Shown: piece by piece, positions 53,592-61,847 of the stretch
Position numbering within the stretch: the first letter of the stretch is position 1
Layout of the letters: every line of letters starts with the position of its first letter
From: Devosia sp. ZB163
Lineage (GTDB): Bacteria > Pseudomonadota > Alphaproteobacteria > Rhizobiales > Devosiaceae
Assembly (NCBI RefSeq): GCF_028613635.1
Contig: NZ_JAQRMY010000004.1
Location: 124,001-188,000 of the forward strand
Reading direction: 5' to 3'
DNA: 64,000 nucleotides
Made by a program: the position numbers and the translations under genes
The notes under the pieces: generated by a model
The model's input: the letters and a program-made list of their open reading frames with translations, nothing else
Databases searched by the model: none
What the model was told of the DNA's origin: nothing

Positions 53592-53762
53592 GCCTCGTTT
53601 CTCTCTCTTCACTTCATCGATTGCGTCGCTGACGATATCGTGCCCGAGTGCACGGGCCGCGACGGGCTCGTCGTAACCGCCATGATCGAGGCAACGCTGC
53701 TCTCGCTGGCGCAGAAGCGGCCTGTTGCCATGTCCGAGGTTCTCGATTTGAAGTCCGTATGA
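53592..53762 (+). pseudogene. C-terminal remnant of a Gfo/Idh/MocA oxidoreductase
   Basis: In the frame ending at the TGA at 53760-53762 the sequence reads 'SLHFIDCVADDIVPECTGRD' then 'GLVVTAMIEATLLSLAQKRP'. This matches the end of Gfo/Idh/MocA enzymes; the intact gene at 408 ends 'HFVEAVLHDKPVLATGEDGL...ISALIEAARLGQPV' in the same layout. The match begins within a few bases of the hemopexin stop, and no N-terminal portion is present. The stop still overlaps the SDR start as ATGA, as in an original operon. I read it as a gene cut by arrival of the protease cassette. Confidence 0.75.
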
Positions 53763-54547
53763 TGCCCAGCACGCTCGATCTCTTCCGCCTTGACGGCAAA
53801 ACAGCATTCGTCTCCGGCGCCAGCCGCGGCCTTGGCCGTGTCATGGCGCTGGCCCTGGCGGATGCCGGCGCCAATGTCGCGATCTCCGGCCGCACCGCGG
53901 CATCGCTCTCCGCTACCGTCGACGAGCTCGAGGCCCGCGGCGTCAAGGCGTGGGGCATCGAGGGCGACATGGCGACGCCCGAAGGTGCGGAAGCCACCTG
54001 CCGGGCCGTCCTCGCTACTGCGGGCACACCCGACGTCATCATCAACAATGTCGGAAACCGCTCTCTCAATGTGCCCATCGAGGACCAGACGACCGACAGC
54101 TGGCGCGAGCTGTTCGACTTCAACCTGACCAGCACCTTCGTCGCCACGCGCGACCTCGGCAAGGCAATGATCGCCGGCGGCAGGGGCGGGCGCATCATCA
54201 ATATCGCCTCGATGAGCGGGCTGATCATCAACCGCGGCATCGGCGGCCGGCACTACGAAGCGGCCAAGGCTGCTGTACTGCACTTCACCCGGGCCACTGC
54301 CTCGGACTGGGCCCCGCATGGCATCAACGTCAATTCCATCTCGCCCGGCCTGATGATGACCGAGGCCAACCAGCGCTGGGAGCGCGACCACCCCGAGGTG
54401 ATCGAGCGCCTGTCTGCCGGCATCCCGCTCGGCCGCCCGGGCCGGCCCGAAGAGATCGGCCCGCTCGCCCTCTACCTCGCTAGCCCGGCTTCGAGCTACG
54501 TCACCGGCGCCAATTTCGTGGTCGATGGCGGCTACACCGTCTGGTGA
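53759..54547 (+). CDS. Short-chain dehydrogenase/reductase
   Basis: About 262 residues from the first of two adjacent ATGs (53759 or 53762). The first overlaps the stop of the oxidoreductase remnant as ATGA and is preferred. SDR features: GASRGLGR for NAD(P) (about residues 20-27), 'NNVGNRS', catalytic Ser in 'NIASMSG', HYEAAK with the Tyr/Lys pair, and 'FVVDGGYTVW' at the end. It probably belonged to the catabolic operon interrupted by the cassette. Confidence 0.9.
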   Translation: MMPSTLDLFRLDGKTAFVSGASRGLGRVMALALADAGANVAISGRTAASLSATVDELEARGVKAWGIEGDMATPEGAEATCRAVLATAGTPDVIINNVGNRSLNVPIEDQTTDSWRELFDFNLTSTFVATRDLGKAMIAGGRGGRIINIASMSGLIINRGIGGRHYEAAKAAVLHFTRATASDWAPHGINVNSISPGLMMTEANQRWERDHPEVIERLSAGIPLGRPGRPEEIGPLALYLASPASSYVTGANFVVDGGYTVW

Positions 54548-54562
54548 CTGCTTGCTCGCGGG

Positions 54563-55687
54563 CTATTCCGCCCGCACCAGCTGCAGCAGGTTGCCCTCGA
54601 TCGTCGTGATGTAGAGCTCACCGGCGCTGTCCTCGCCGAATGAGGTGATGGCGCCGGGGGTGCCGAGCTGGTCGGTCCAGTCGGTCACGTTGCCCGCGGT
54701 GCCCTCGGAATAGGTGAGGGAGTGGACGCGGCCGTCGCAGAAATCGGCGAAGAAGTAATGGCCGTCGAGCTCGGGGATGGCCTTGCCGCGGTAGACGTAG
54801 CCGCCGGTGATCGAGCAGCCGCCGCTGTCGTGGGAATAGGTGTAGATCGGCAGGACAAGGCCGTCACGGTTGCAGGTCTCGGCCTGGAAGCAGGCATCGC
54901 CTTCCATGATACGCCAGCCGAGGTTGGCACCGGCATCGGCGGTGCCGATGACGTCGATCTCTTCCTGTGCGTTCTGGCCGACATCGGCGATGTAGATGAG
55001 GTCGCCGTCGAAATCGATGCGCCAGGGATTGCGGAGGCCGATCGCGAAGATCTCGGGCGCGCCGCCGCCGGCGGCATAAGGGTTGGCCGGCGGAATGGTG
55101 TAGGGCGTCGCGCCATCGACGTGGATGCGGAGCAGCTTGCCGAGCAGTTCGTTGGGGTTCTGCGCCCGGTTCTGGCGGTCGCCGGCGCCGCCGCCATCGC
55201 CCATGCCGATGTAGAGCAGCCCATCGGGGCCGAAGCCGAGCCAGCCGCCGTTGTGATTGCGGGCGGGCTGGTCGATGGTCAGCAGGGTCGTCGCCGAGGC
55301 CGGGTCCGCGACATTGGCGTCGGCCGAGACGGTGTAGGCGACGACCTGGGTGTCGCCGTCGCCGTCGGTGTAGTTGACGAAGAAGCGGCCGTTCTCGGCG
55401 TAGTCAGGGTGGAAGGCCAAGCCGAGCAGCCCCTGCTCGTTGCCGTTGCTGACGCTGCCGCTCAGATCGAGGAAGGGCCGCTCGAGCAAGGCGCCATCGG
55501 CGACGATGCGGATGCGCCCGGTCTGCTCGAGCACGAACAGCCGCGGGTCGCCGGCCGGCGCGGTGGCGAAGAGCGGCATGTCGAGGCCGTCGGTGACGAG
55601 GCGCGTCGCCAGTTGCACCGGTTGCGCCGCCGCCGGAGAGGCGATGGCGGCGAGGATCGTGACGAGGAGGGCAGGCAGGAACTGCAT
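54563..55687 (-). CDS. PQQ-dependent sugar dehydrogenase family (GSDH) protein
   Basis: About 374 residues from the ATG at 55687, which has CGGAGACCACA upstream and starts a signal peptide (MQFLPALLVTILAAIASPAA). It has the beta-propeller signatures of soluble aldose/sorbosone dehydrogenases: 'GLLGLAFHPDYAENGRFFVN', 'LGFGPDGLLYIGMGDGG', 'AIGLRNPWRIDFDG', 'GYVYRG'. It would oxidise an aldose in the periplasm, if it binds PQQ. No PQQ synthesis gene is in the window. Convergent with the SDR, 15 bases apart. Confidence 0.85.
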   Translation of the reverse strand: MQFLPALLVTILAAIASPAAAQPVQLATRLVTDGLDMPLFATAPAGDPRLFVLEQTGRIRIVADGALLERPFLDLSGSVSNGNEQGLLGLAFHPDYAENGRFFVNYTDGDGDTQVVAYTVSADANVADPASATTLLTIDQPARNHNGGWLGFGPDGLLYIGMGDGGGAGDRQNRAQNPNELLGKLLRIHVDGATPYTIPPANPYAAGGGAPEIFAIGLRNPWRIDFDGDLIYIADVGQNAQEEIDVIGTADAGANLGWRIMEGDACFQAETCNRDGLVLPIYTYSHDSGGCSITGGYVYRGKAIPELDGHYFFADFCDGRVHSLTYSEGTAGNVTDWTDQLGTPGAITSFGEDSAGELYITTIEGNLLQLVRAE

Positions 55688-55715
55688 TGTGGTCTCCGAA
55701 GTCGGGACCCCGTTC

Positions 55716-57038
55716 CTAGCCCGCGCGGCGCGCCGGAATACCGGGGTCCATCGAAAAGTGGCTATGGGTACAAACGAGAGCAGGGCCAAGGCGTTGCAGC
55801 ATCAGAGTGCACCGACCGCGGCGTTCGTACCAACCTCCATTTTCGGTCTGCCCCTCCGAACTCCAGCGAACGGCCACAGTATAGGCCTCCTCGTGGTCGG
55901 AGAGGATAACCGGCTCCTCGAACCTGAAATCGCGGATCGTGCCCCAGATCTTCCGCCACTGGTTCGCCTCGAGTTCGGCGAGCCCCCGCATGCTCTCGGC
56001 GAGCGAGCCGAAGGCGACGACGTCGGAAGCGAAGAGCTGGCGCGAGGTCTCGTAGTCGCCGGCGTTGATCAGGTCCTGCCAGGTGCGCAACCAGACCAGT
56101 GGATCGGACGGGGGAGAGTCGGCGAGAGCGGGGTCGCGGAAGTCCTCGAAGATCGAGTAGTCGGTCTCGCCGCCCCACAGGGCGCCGACCTTGGCGTCGA
56201 CGCTCTCGGGGCGCCATTGCGCCCGCCCACCCCAGGAGTAGGGCGTGAGCTCGCCCACCTTGATGCCGTCGCTGGTCAGGTAGAGATCGACACGCAGGTG
56301 GTCCCAGCCGGCGGCCAGCTTCTCGGAGATATCCACGATCTCGAGGCGATCGCGCTCGCTGAGTTCCATGCGCGCGCCGCGGATCGGATCGACGCCGATG
56401 TCGAGCTGGCGCCCAGTGGGGTCGAACCAGGCATCGCGGCGCTCGGGCCGGGTCTTGCGGCCGGTGAAGAGCCGGATGAGCCCGACGCGGCCCCCGAAGG
56501 TGAACACGTTGACCTCGGAGGGGATGCCGCCGTTGCGGCCCTCCAGCAACGGCTCCGCCATGATGTAACGGGGTATGCCGCGATAGCCCCATTCCTGGGC
56601 GAGCCAGTCGAACCAGCGGCGCTTGAGCCAGAGCTGGGCGAAGGCACGCAGGCGTTGCGGGTTGCGGTCCGCTTCGCCGCGGACGAGCGCGAACCGGCCG
56701 GAACCCTCATTGGGCTTGATGACGAACCTCGCGGGCAGGGCGGCCCAGTCGATATCCTTGGCCCGACGCCACTTGCCGAGCAGGGGGACGTTGTAGCGGT
56801 CGCCGAGGCGCTCGGCGACGTAGTCCTTCACGGCGATCTTGTCGCTTACGACCTTCAGGCGCGGATCGCGGTCATAGACCAAACGGTGCGAGAGGCGCTC
56901 GTTGTAGGTCGCCGGTGACTGCAAGTTGGGGGTGCGCCCGAAGTCGCGACGGAAGTCACGGAGGACCTTGCGACGGGTATAGGCTATTTCCAGCGCACGG
57001 AAAGGGCCCTTCCAAGGCCGAGGGACCTGAGAATCCAT
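55716..57038 (-). CDS. ATP-grasp (TupA-like) protein fused to SnoaL/NTF2-like domain
   Basis: About 440 residues from the ATG at 57038; a TTG at 57104 extends it but would span a terminator-like hairpin. Residues ~1-300 resemble TupA-type ATP-grasp proteins ('LSHRLVYDRDPRLKVVSDKI', 'RFVIKPNEGSGRFALVRG', 'WDHLRVDLYLTSDGIKVGEL'). Residues ~310-430 form a SnoaL-like cone ('WQDLINAGDYETSRQLFASD', 'WGTIRDFRFEEPVI', 'TVAVRWSSEGQTENGGWYER', 'ALVCTHSHFSMDP'). TupA-like proteins usually act in cell-surface polysaccharide ligation; the added domain is unusual. Specific role unknown. Confidence 0.75.
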   Translation of the reverse strand: MDSQVPRPWKGPFRALEIAYTRRKVLRDFRRDFGRTPNLQSPATYNERLSHRLVYDRDPRLKVVSDKIAVKDYVAERLGDRYNVPLLGKWRRAKDIDWAALPARFVIKPNEGSGRFALVRGEADRNPQRLRAFAQLWLKRRWFDWLAQEWGYRGIPRYIMAEPLLEGRNGGIPSEVNVFTFGGRVGLIRLFTGRKTRPERRDAWFDPTGRQLDIGVDPIRGARMELSERDRLEIVDISEKLAAGWDHLRVDLYLTSDGIKVGELTPYSWGGRAQWRPESVDAKVGALWGGETDYSIFEDFRDPALADSPPSDPLVWLRTWQDLINAGDYETSRQLFASDVVAFGSLAESMRGLAELEANQWRKIWGTIRDFRFEEPVILSDHEEAYTVAVRWSSEGQTENGGWYERRGRCTLMLQRLGPALVCTHSHFSMDPGIPARRAG

Positions 57039-57054
57039 TGTAAAACCAGTGTAA

Positions 57055-57077
57055 ATGCGCCCCACGCAAGGGCGCAT
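57055..57077 (-). terminator. Terminator-like hairpin after the gene at 57101
   Basis: ATGCGCCC (57055-57062) pairs with GGGCGCAT (57070-57077) across a seven-base loop. On the minus strand it follows the stop at 57101 by about 24 bases and is followed by TTTAC. The T tract is short, so termination may be weak. Confidence 0.5.
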
Positions 57078-57100
57078 GTACTTGGGCGAGGTGCCGTTGG

Positions 57101-57403
57101 TCAAGCGCTCGTCGCGCTGATGCTGTCCTTGAGGGCGGCGAGTTCCGCCTCGGCGCGGAGAGCGCGATCGCGCCAGTCCTCGATGGTAAGGCCGTCAAGG
57201 CGCGCCGGCTCCGTGTCGGAGAGCAGCGGCTCGGGCTGGGGCGCGCCGGTAATGCGGGCGTGCAGCGCCTGGATGTATTCCGCGTCGTCGGCATGGAGCG
57301 TGCCGGCAGTGGCTTCCTCGAGCCAGCGGTTGAGGTCGGCGGTGGTTTCCTCGTTCATGCTGCCGGTTGCCAGCAATTCCTTGATCAGCGCTTCGACCTG
57401 CAC
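57101..57403 (-). CDS. Small acidic hypothetical protein
   Basis: About 100 residues from a GTG at 57403, chosen because AAGGAG lies six bases upstream; an in-frame ATG 15 codons later is an alternative. The protein is rich in Glu, Asp, Ala and Leu, mostly helical ('MNEETTADLNRWLEEATAGT', 'DWRDRALRAEAELAALKDSI'), with a C-terminal coiled-coil-like helix. No domain recognised. It lies downstream of the DNA glycosylase gene on the same strand, 60 bases away. Confidence 0.65.
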   Translation of the reverse strand: MQVEALIKELLATGSMNEETTADLNRWLEEATAGTLHADDAEYIQALHARITGAPQPEPLLSDTEPARLDGLTIEDWRDRALRAEAELAALKDSISATSA

Positions 57404-57463
57404 GGGCTTCTCCTTGTTTCTGCGGGCGCAAACTAGCCAAAGCGGGGGCGAAGGGGAACCCAC

Positions 57464-58018
57464 CTAGGCGCGGCGAAACGCCTTGCTGAGATAGGCCGAG
57501 CCGGCGACGCCGAAACGCCAGGGGAGATCGGCGGCTTTGGTGATGCCGATACGCGGCCCGATCACCACTGCGGGCGGCGTAGCGGGGAGGCGGAGAGCGA
57601 ACGGAGCGGCGTCGATGCGGAGCCCGTCATGGGCCTTGGTGATGGCCAGCGCCTCGGCCAGCTTGCCGGGGCCCGAGCACAGCTCGCGCGGATTGGCGAG
57701 CCCTCGCCGCTCGGCCATTTTCTCAATGCCTGCAGTGGGTTCGATGGCGCGGATGAGGACGGCGGAGGCGTCGCTGCAGACGAAGTTCAGGCACCAGTGG
57801 ATGCCATAGGAGCGGTAGACGTAGACGAAGCCGGGACCGAGGAACATCGAGGCGTTGCGGGGCGTCGGGCCGCGATGCGCGTGCGAGGCGGGCTCGGTGG
57901 GATGGTAGGCCTCGGTTTCGACGATCAGGCCGCCGACACCGTCGACGAGCAGTTCGGCGCCGAGCAGCTCGCGGGCGACGAGGGTGACTTCGCGGGAGAA
58001 GAACGTATCGGGCGACAT
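57464..58018 (-). CDS. DNA-3-methyladenine (alkyladenine) glycosylase, AAG/MPG family
   Basis: A 184-residue protein with the AAG-family motifs: '[20 protein letters not shown]' (catalytic Glu in VETEAY), '[20 protein letters not shown]', '[15 protein letters not shown]' and '[14 protein letters not shown]'. It removes alkylated purines from DNA in the first step of base excision repair. Length and motif order agree with the bacterial family. It is not part of an obvious operon. Confidence 0.92.
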   Translation of the reverse strand: MSPDTFFSREVTLVARELLGAELLVDGVGGLIVETEAYHPTEPASHAHRGPTPRNASMFLGPGFVYVYRSYGIHWCLNFVCSDASAVLIRAIEPTAGIEKMAERRGLANPRELCSGPGKLAEALAITKAHDGLRIDAAPFALRLPATPPAVVIGPRIGITKAADLPWRFGVAGSAYLSKAFRRA

Positions 58019-58057
58019 GGGCGGAGTCTGGGGAAATTATCCAGACAAGGCAAGGTG

Positions 58058-58285
58058 CTAGACCTTGCGGGTGGTGCCGTTCTGGATGCGCGCGGCGGCG
58101 ATCCGCAGCGTCAGGTTCACCGACTCACCGGACGTGGTGTTGGTCGAGATGAGCGCGGCGTTGTTGTTGGCCGAGTTGGCCATGTCGGCCTGGAGATTGG
58201 CGCGGCGCTTCTCGCGGGCAGCCTGCATCTCGTCGTACATCGACGCGCGGGGCAGCCAGTTCATCGTGCGCTTCTGGACAATCAT
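58058..58285 (-). CDS. Small basic hypothetical protein
   Basis: A 75-residue protein from the ATG at 58285. It begins MIVQKRTMNWLPRASMYDEM and carries 'AAREKRRANLQADMANSANN', then a Ser/Thr/Asn-rich tract and 'NLTLRIAAARIQNGTTRKV'. The helical basic middle and polar C-terminus have no domain I recognise. No strong ribosome site. It lies divergently from the phosphohexomutase gene. A longer upstream frame exists but has no coding character. Confidence 0.5.
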   Translation of the reverse strand: MIVQKRTMNWLPRASMYDEMQAAREKRRANLQADMANSANNNAALISTNTTSGESVNLTLRIAAARIQNGTTRKV

Positions 58286-58397
58286 GCTGACGAATGTGGG
58301 CGGTGATGATGAACGAAGCATTAACGACGCCTGAATGGCTTGCGCGGCGGCGAAGGGCCATGAGATTGCTGGCGCTTCACCTTCGGATACTGCGGCG

Positions 58398-59801
58398 ATG
58401 ACGGATTCACTCAAGTTTGGCACGAGCGGCCTGCGCGGGCTCGCGACGGAACTGACCGATGGCGCGGCAAGGCGCTACACGGCGGCTTTCCTCGCCCATC
58501 TTGGCACGGCGGCGGGCAAGCGGGTGTATCTGGGCCGCGACCTGCGTGCCTCGAGCCCGGCGATCGTCGAGGACTGCGCCGTGGCGATCCGCGCGGCGGG
58601 GCTCCAGCCGGTCGACTGCGGCGTGTTGCCGACCCCAGCGCTGGCGCTGCACGCCATGGAGAACCGCGCGCCGGCGATCATGGTGACGGGCAGCCACATC
58701 CCGGCCGATCGCAACGGGCTCAAGTTCTACGTGGCGGCTGGCGAGATCACGAAGGCGGACGAGGCCGGGATATCGGCGGCGCTCGCGGCGGCGGTGCCGC
58801 AGGGCGAGGGCAGGGCGGTGGACGAGAGCATCCTTGCCGGCGACCGCTACCGGCAGCGCTATCGCGGCATGCTCGACGCCACTGCGCTCAATGGCTGGCG
58901 CATCGGCGTGTTCGAGCACTCGTCAGTGGCGCGCGACTTGCTGGTGTCGTTCCTCACCCGGGCGGGGGCCGAGGTGGTACGGCTCGAGCGTTCCGAGACG
59001 TTCGTCGCGGTCGATACGGAAGCGTTCTCCGACGCGCTGTTCGAGCCGCGCTTCGGCTGGATCGACCGGTACAAGCTCGACGCGGTGGTCTCGACCGACG
59101 GTGACGGCGACCGGCCGCTGCTCATCGACGGCAATGGCGAATTCGTGCGCGGCGACGTGCTGGGCATGGTGGCATCTCGCTTCCTCGGGGCCGACCGGGT
59201 GGTGACGCCGGTGACGTCGAACTCGGCGATCGAGGGCGTGGGCTGGTTCGGCCGGGTCGAGCGCACCAGGGTGGGCTCGCCCTTCGTCATCGCGGGCATG
59301 GAGAGCGCGGCGCAAGGCTCGCCGGGCGCGGTGGTCGGCTTCGAGGCCAATGGCGGGCTGCTGCTGGGCACGGACGTGACCATCAACGGCCGGCTGCTGA
59401 AGGCGCTGCCGACGCGCGACGCGGTGCTGCCGATCCTCGCCGTGCTGGGTACGGCCGCCAAGCTCGGCCAGAGCCTTGCCGGGCTGGTGCAGACGCTCCC
59501 GGTCCGCGCGGCGCTGGCCGATCGGCTGGCGCATGTGCCGAGCGAGCGGAGTGGGGCGTTCCTTAGGGATCTGGTGGAAACCCAAGGCTATGCCCAGCGG
59601 TTCTTCGCGCCGGTGGGCGAGATCGAGAGCCTCTCGGCCATCGACGGCCTGCGCTTCTCGCTCACCTCGGGCGACACGGTTCATTACCGCGCTTCGGGCA
59701 ACGCGCCCGAGCTTCGGTGCTATGTTGAGGGCGTGACGCCGGAGCGGGCCCAGGAACTGCTTGCCTGGGGTCTCGCAGCCGCGGGGTCGGCGGTGCGCTA
59801 A
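58398..59801 (+). CDS. Phosphomannomutase/phosphoglucomutase
   Basis: About 467 residues from the ATG at 58398. It starts 'FGTSGLRG' as expected, has the phospho-Ser loop in 'MVTGSHIPADRNGLKFY' (TGSHIP replaces the common TASHNP), the metal loop 'VSTDGDGDRPLLID', the sugar loop 'GFEANGGLLLG', and the phosphate-binding domain 4 ('YRASGNAPELRCYVEG'). It interconverts 1- and 6-phosphates of mannose or glucose for envelope polysaccharide synthesis. Followed 12 bases later by a NYN-domain gene. Confidence 0.9.
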   Translation: MTDSLKFGTSGLRGLATELTDGAARRYTAAFLAHLGTAAGKRVYLGRDLRASSPAIVEDCAVAIRAAGLQPVDCGVLPTPALALHAMENRAPAIMVTGSHIPADRNGLKFYVAAGEITKADEAGISAALAAAVPQGEGRAVDESILAGDRYRQRYRGMLDATALNGWRIGVFEHSSVARDLLVSFLTRAGAEVVRLERSETFVAVDTEAFSDALFEPRFGWIDRYKLDAVVSTDGDGDRPLLIDGNGEFVRGDVLGMVASRFLGADRVVTPVTSNSAIEGVGWFGRVERTRVGSPFVIAGMESAAQGSPGAVVGFEANGGLLLGTDVTINGRLLKALPTRDAVLPILAVLGTAAKLGQSLAGLVQTLPVRAALADRLAHVPSERSGAFLRDLVETQGYAQRFFAPVGEIESLSAIDGLRFSLTSGDTVHYRASGNAPELRCYVEGVTPERAQELLAWGLAAAGSAVR

Positions 59802-59813
59802 CGGAGGACTGGA

Positions 59814-60584
59814 ATGGCAAACGGCGGGAAACAGGCAAGGCTTGCGGTGCTGATCGACGCGGACAACGCCTCGGCGAAGATCGTCGACGGTCTGTTCGAG
59901 GAAATCGCCAAGCTGGGCGAGGCCAGCGTGCGGCGCATCTACGGCGACTTCTCCAGCCCAAGATCAAAGGCTTGGGCGGATGTCCTCACCAAGTACGCGA
60001 TCATTCCGCAGCAGCAGTTCGCCTACACCACAGGCAAGAATGCGTCCGATATCACGCTGGTGATCGACGCCATGGACCTGCTCCATTCCGGACGGTTCGA
60101 CGGGTTCTGCCTCGTGTCGTCCGACAGCGACTTCACCCGGCTGGCGGCGCGTATCCGGGAGGAGGGCGTCGACGTCTACGGCTTTGGAGAGCTGAAGACG
60201 CCGGAGAGCTTCCGGCAGGCCTGCCGGCGCTTCATCTACACCGAGAACCTCTTGCCCGATGCGGCAGCCAAGGGCGGCACCGGTGAACGCGGCAAGGCAC
60301 TGGAGCCGATCAGCAAGGCAGATGACCTGCTGCGCAAAGCCATCGCCGAGATCGAGACCGAGACCGGCTGGGTCCTGCTCGGTTCGATCGGCAGCCAACT
60401 CGCCAACCTCGCGCCCGACTTCGACCCCCGCACCTACGGCTACAAGAAGCTCAGCGACCTCGTGCGCGACCTGCCCTCGCTCGAACTGAACGAAGAGGAC
60501 GGCGGGCGGCTCAAGGTGCGGCTGAAGCCAAAGGGCGGTTCGGCGGGCCGCAGGGGCTCGCCCAGGGGAGGCCAGAAGGGCTGA
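59814..60584 (+). CDS. NYN-domain (LabA-like) nuclease with C-terminal LOTUS/OST-HTH domain
   Basis: A 256-residue protein. The NYN fold has its acidic metal site in 'LAVLIDADNAS' (~12-22), 'ASDITLVIDAMDLLHSG' and 'CLVSSDSDFTRLAARIREEG', and is followed by 'ESFRQACRRFIYTENL'. Residues ~165-245 form an OST-HTH/LOTUS domain ('GWVLLGSIGSQLANLAPDFD', 'YGYKKLSDLVRDLP'). The C-terminal tail is Gly/Arg/Lys-rich. Probably an RNA-processing or RNA-degrading protein; the biological target is not known. Confidence 0.88.
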   Translation: MANGGKQARLAVLIDADNASAKIVDGLFEEIAKLGEASVRRIYGDFSSPRSKAWADVLTKYAIIPQQQFAYTTGKNASDITLVIDAMDLLHSGRFDGFCLVSSDSDFTRLAARIREEGVDVYGFGELKTPESFRQACRRFIYTENLLPDAAAKGGTGERGKALEPISKADDLLRKAIAEIETETGWVLLGSIGSQLANLAPDFDPRTYGYKKLSDLVRDLPSLELNEEDGGRLKVRLKPKGGSAGRRGSPRGGQKG

Positions 60585-60594
60585 CGCCCGCCGC

Positions 60595-61212
60595 CTACTC
60601 GCGCACGACGACCAGTGCCGCTGCCGTCGCCATGATGACGCCGGCGGTGCGGTTGAGGGCGCGGATGGCGCGGGTGGACTTGAAGAAGTCGCGCGCGGCG
60701 GCGGCGAGGCCGGCATAAGCGCAACCGATGGCGAGCAGCACGACCACCACGATACCGGTGAGTTCGAGGAAGCCGAGCGCGGTGATGGGCTTGTCGAGCG
60801 GGATCACGGTGGGCAGCAGCGCGAGGTAGAACACGATGGTCTTGGGGTTGCCCATGGTGAGGGCGAAGCCCGAGAGGAAGGTCTTCCAGGCGCTGGCATC
60901 CTGCTTGGCGCCGATCTGCTCGGAGCCCGGCTTGGCGCTCCAGAACTGCCAGGCGACGTAGAGCAGGTAGAGCGCGCCGGCCCACTTCACGATGACGAAG
61001 ACCGGCCCGAACCACGTGGCGATGGCGGCGAGGCCGAACAGCGCGAAGACGAGGTAGACGAGGTCGCCGACCAGGATGCCGAGGACCATCGGGAATGCCG
61101 CCCGGAAACCGCCGCCCAGTGCCCGCGCGACGACGGCCGCGACGCCCGGACCGGGGACGATCACGGCAATGGCGTAGGCGATGGTGAAGGCGGCGAGGGT
61201 GACGATATCCAT
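60595..61212 (-). CDS. LysE-family amino-acid exporter
   Basis: A 205-residue membrane protein with about six helices and the LysE/RhtB pattern: 'IAVIVPGPGVAAVVARALGG', 'WAGALYLLYVAWQFW' and 'FLSGFALTMGNPKTIVFYLA'. It would export amino acids or related metabolites. It is convergent with the NYN gene, 10 bases apart. The start ATG at 61212 has GGAG in the region upstream. Substrate not assignable. Confidence 0.92.
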   Translation of the reverse strand: MDIVTLAAFTIAYAIAVIVPGPGVAAVVARALGGGFRAAFPMVLGILVGDLVYLVFALFGLAAIATWFGPVFVIVKWAGALYLLYVAWQFWSAKPGSEQIGAKQDASAWKTFLSGFALTMGNPKTIVFYLALLPTVIPLDKPITALGFLELTGIVVVVLLAIGCAYAGLAAAARDFFKSTRAIRALNRTAGVIMATAAALVVVRE

Positions 61213-61327
61213 GGCGATGCTCCTAGCGGCTGCCTTCTAGCGCCGAGCGGCACGGGGCGGCAAGAGCGGCCTCCTTTCGGTGCATTTTTGCCAAAACTTC
61301 GGTGGGATTGATGGCAGTCGGTTAGGG

Positions 61328-61350
61328 AGGCGCTTACGCGCGGAGCGCCT
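61328..61350. repeat. Small inverted repeat in LysE/DUF1254 divergent gap
   Basis: AGGCGCT (61328-61334) and AGCGCCT (61344-61350) form a seven-base stem, with partly matching GGG/CCC outside. It lies between divergent genes and could be a small dispersed palindromic element or regulatory site. I cannot tell which. Confidence 0.35.
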
Positions 61351-61453
61351 ACTCCCCCGCACATAACACGGCGCCTCACGGCTGGCTTATGCCAGTTCGC
61401 CGCGAACCGAGCGCCCCCTGTCCGGGGCGGTGGAACGCATTTGAGGAGCCGGT

Positions 61454-61846
61454 ATGTTCGCCAGCCACACCCAGCCGTTCGGCCTTGTCGCGACGCTTGC
61501 GTCGGCGATCATGGCCACGCCGGCGATGGCGCAGGCCGAGCTTCCGCCGGACGTGCAGAAATCGATCATCGAGCGACGCATACCCGAGGCGGCCATCTGG
61601 GGCATGCCGGCGGTCAATACCGACCTGATGCGCCAGCAGATGCTCACCAAGACGCCGGGCAAGGTCGGAGACGTCATCAACCGGGGCCGGTCGCTCGACT
61701 GGCACAACCGGACGCTCACGCAAAGCAACTGGGTGCCGACCGATCCCGAGCGCGAATTCGAGCTCATGTTCCGGTTGTACGCGCCGACGGAAGCGCTGTT
61801 CGACAAGAGCTGGCAGTTACCCGACATCGTGAAGGTGGAGGGGTGA
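61454..61846 (+). pseudogene. Internally deleted DUF1254/DUF1214 protein
   Basis: The 130-residue frame begins with a signal peptide (MFASHTQPFGLVATLASAIM, cleavage near AMAQ) and the N-terminal pattern of DUF1254 proteins ('PEAAIWGMPAVNTDLMRQQM', 'LDWHNRTLTQ'). It then jumps to the C-terminal end of DUF1214 ('NWVPTDPEREFELMFRLYAP', 'EALFDKSWQLPDIVKV'). Full family members are ~450 residues, so about 300 residues between 'TLTQS' and 'NWVPTD' are missing with the frame kept. It may be a non-functional remnant or a minimal secreted protein. Confidence 0.65.
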
Positions 61847-61847
61847 G

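Noticed and set aside
54722-56918. Long plus-strand frames opposite the sugar dehydrogenase and ATP-grasp genes
   Set aside because: Antisense shadows of genes with clear signal peptide and domains; no independent evidence.
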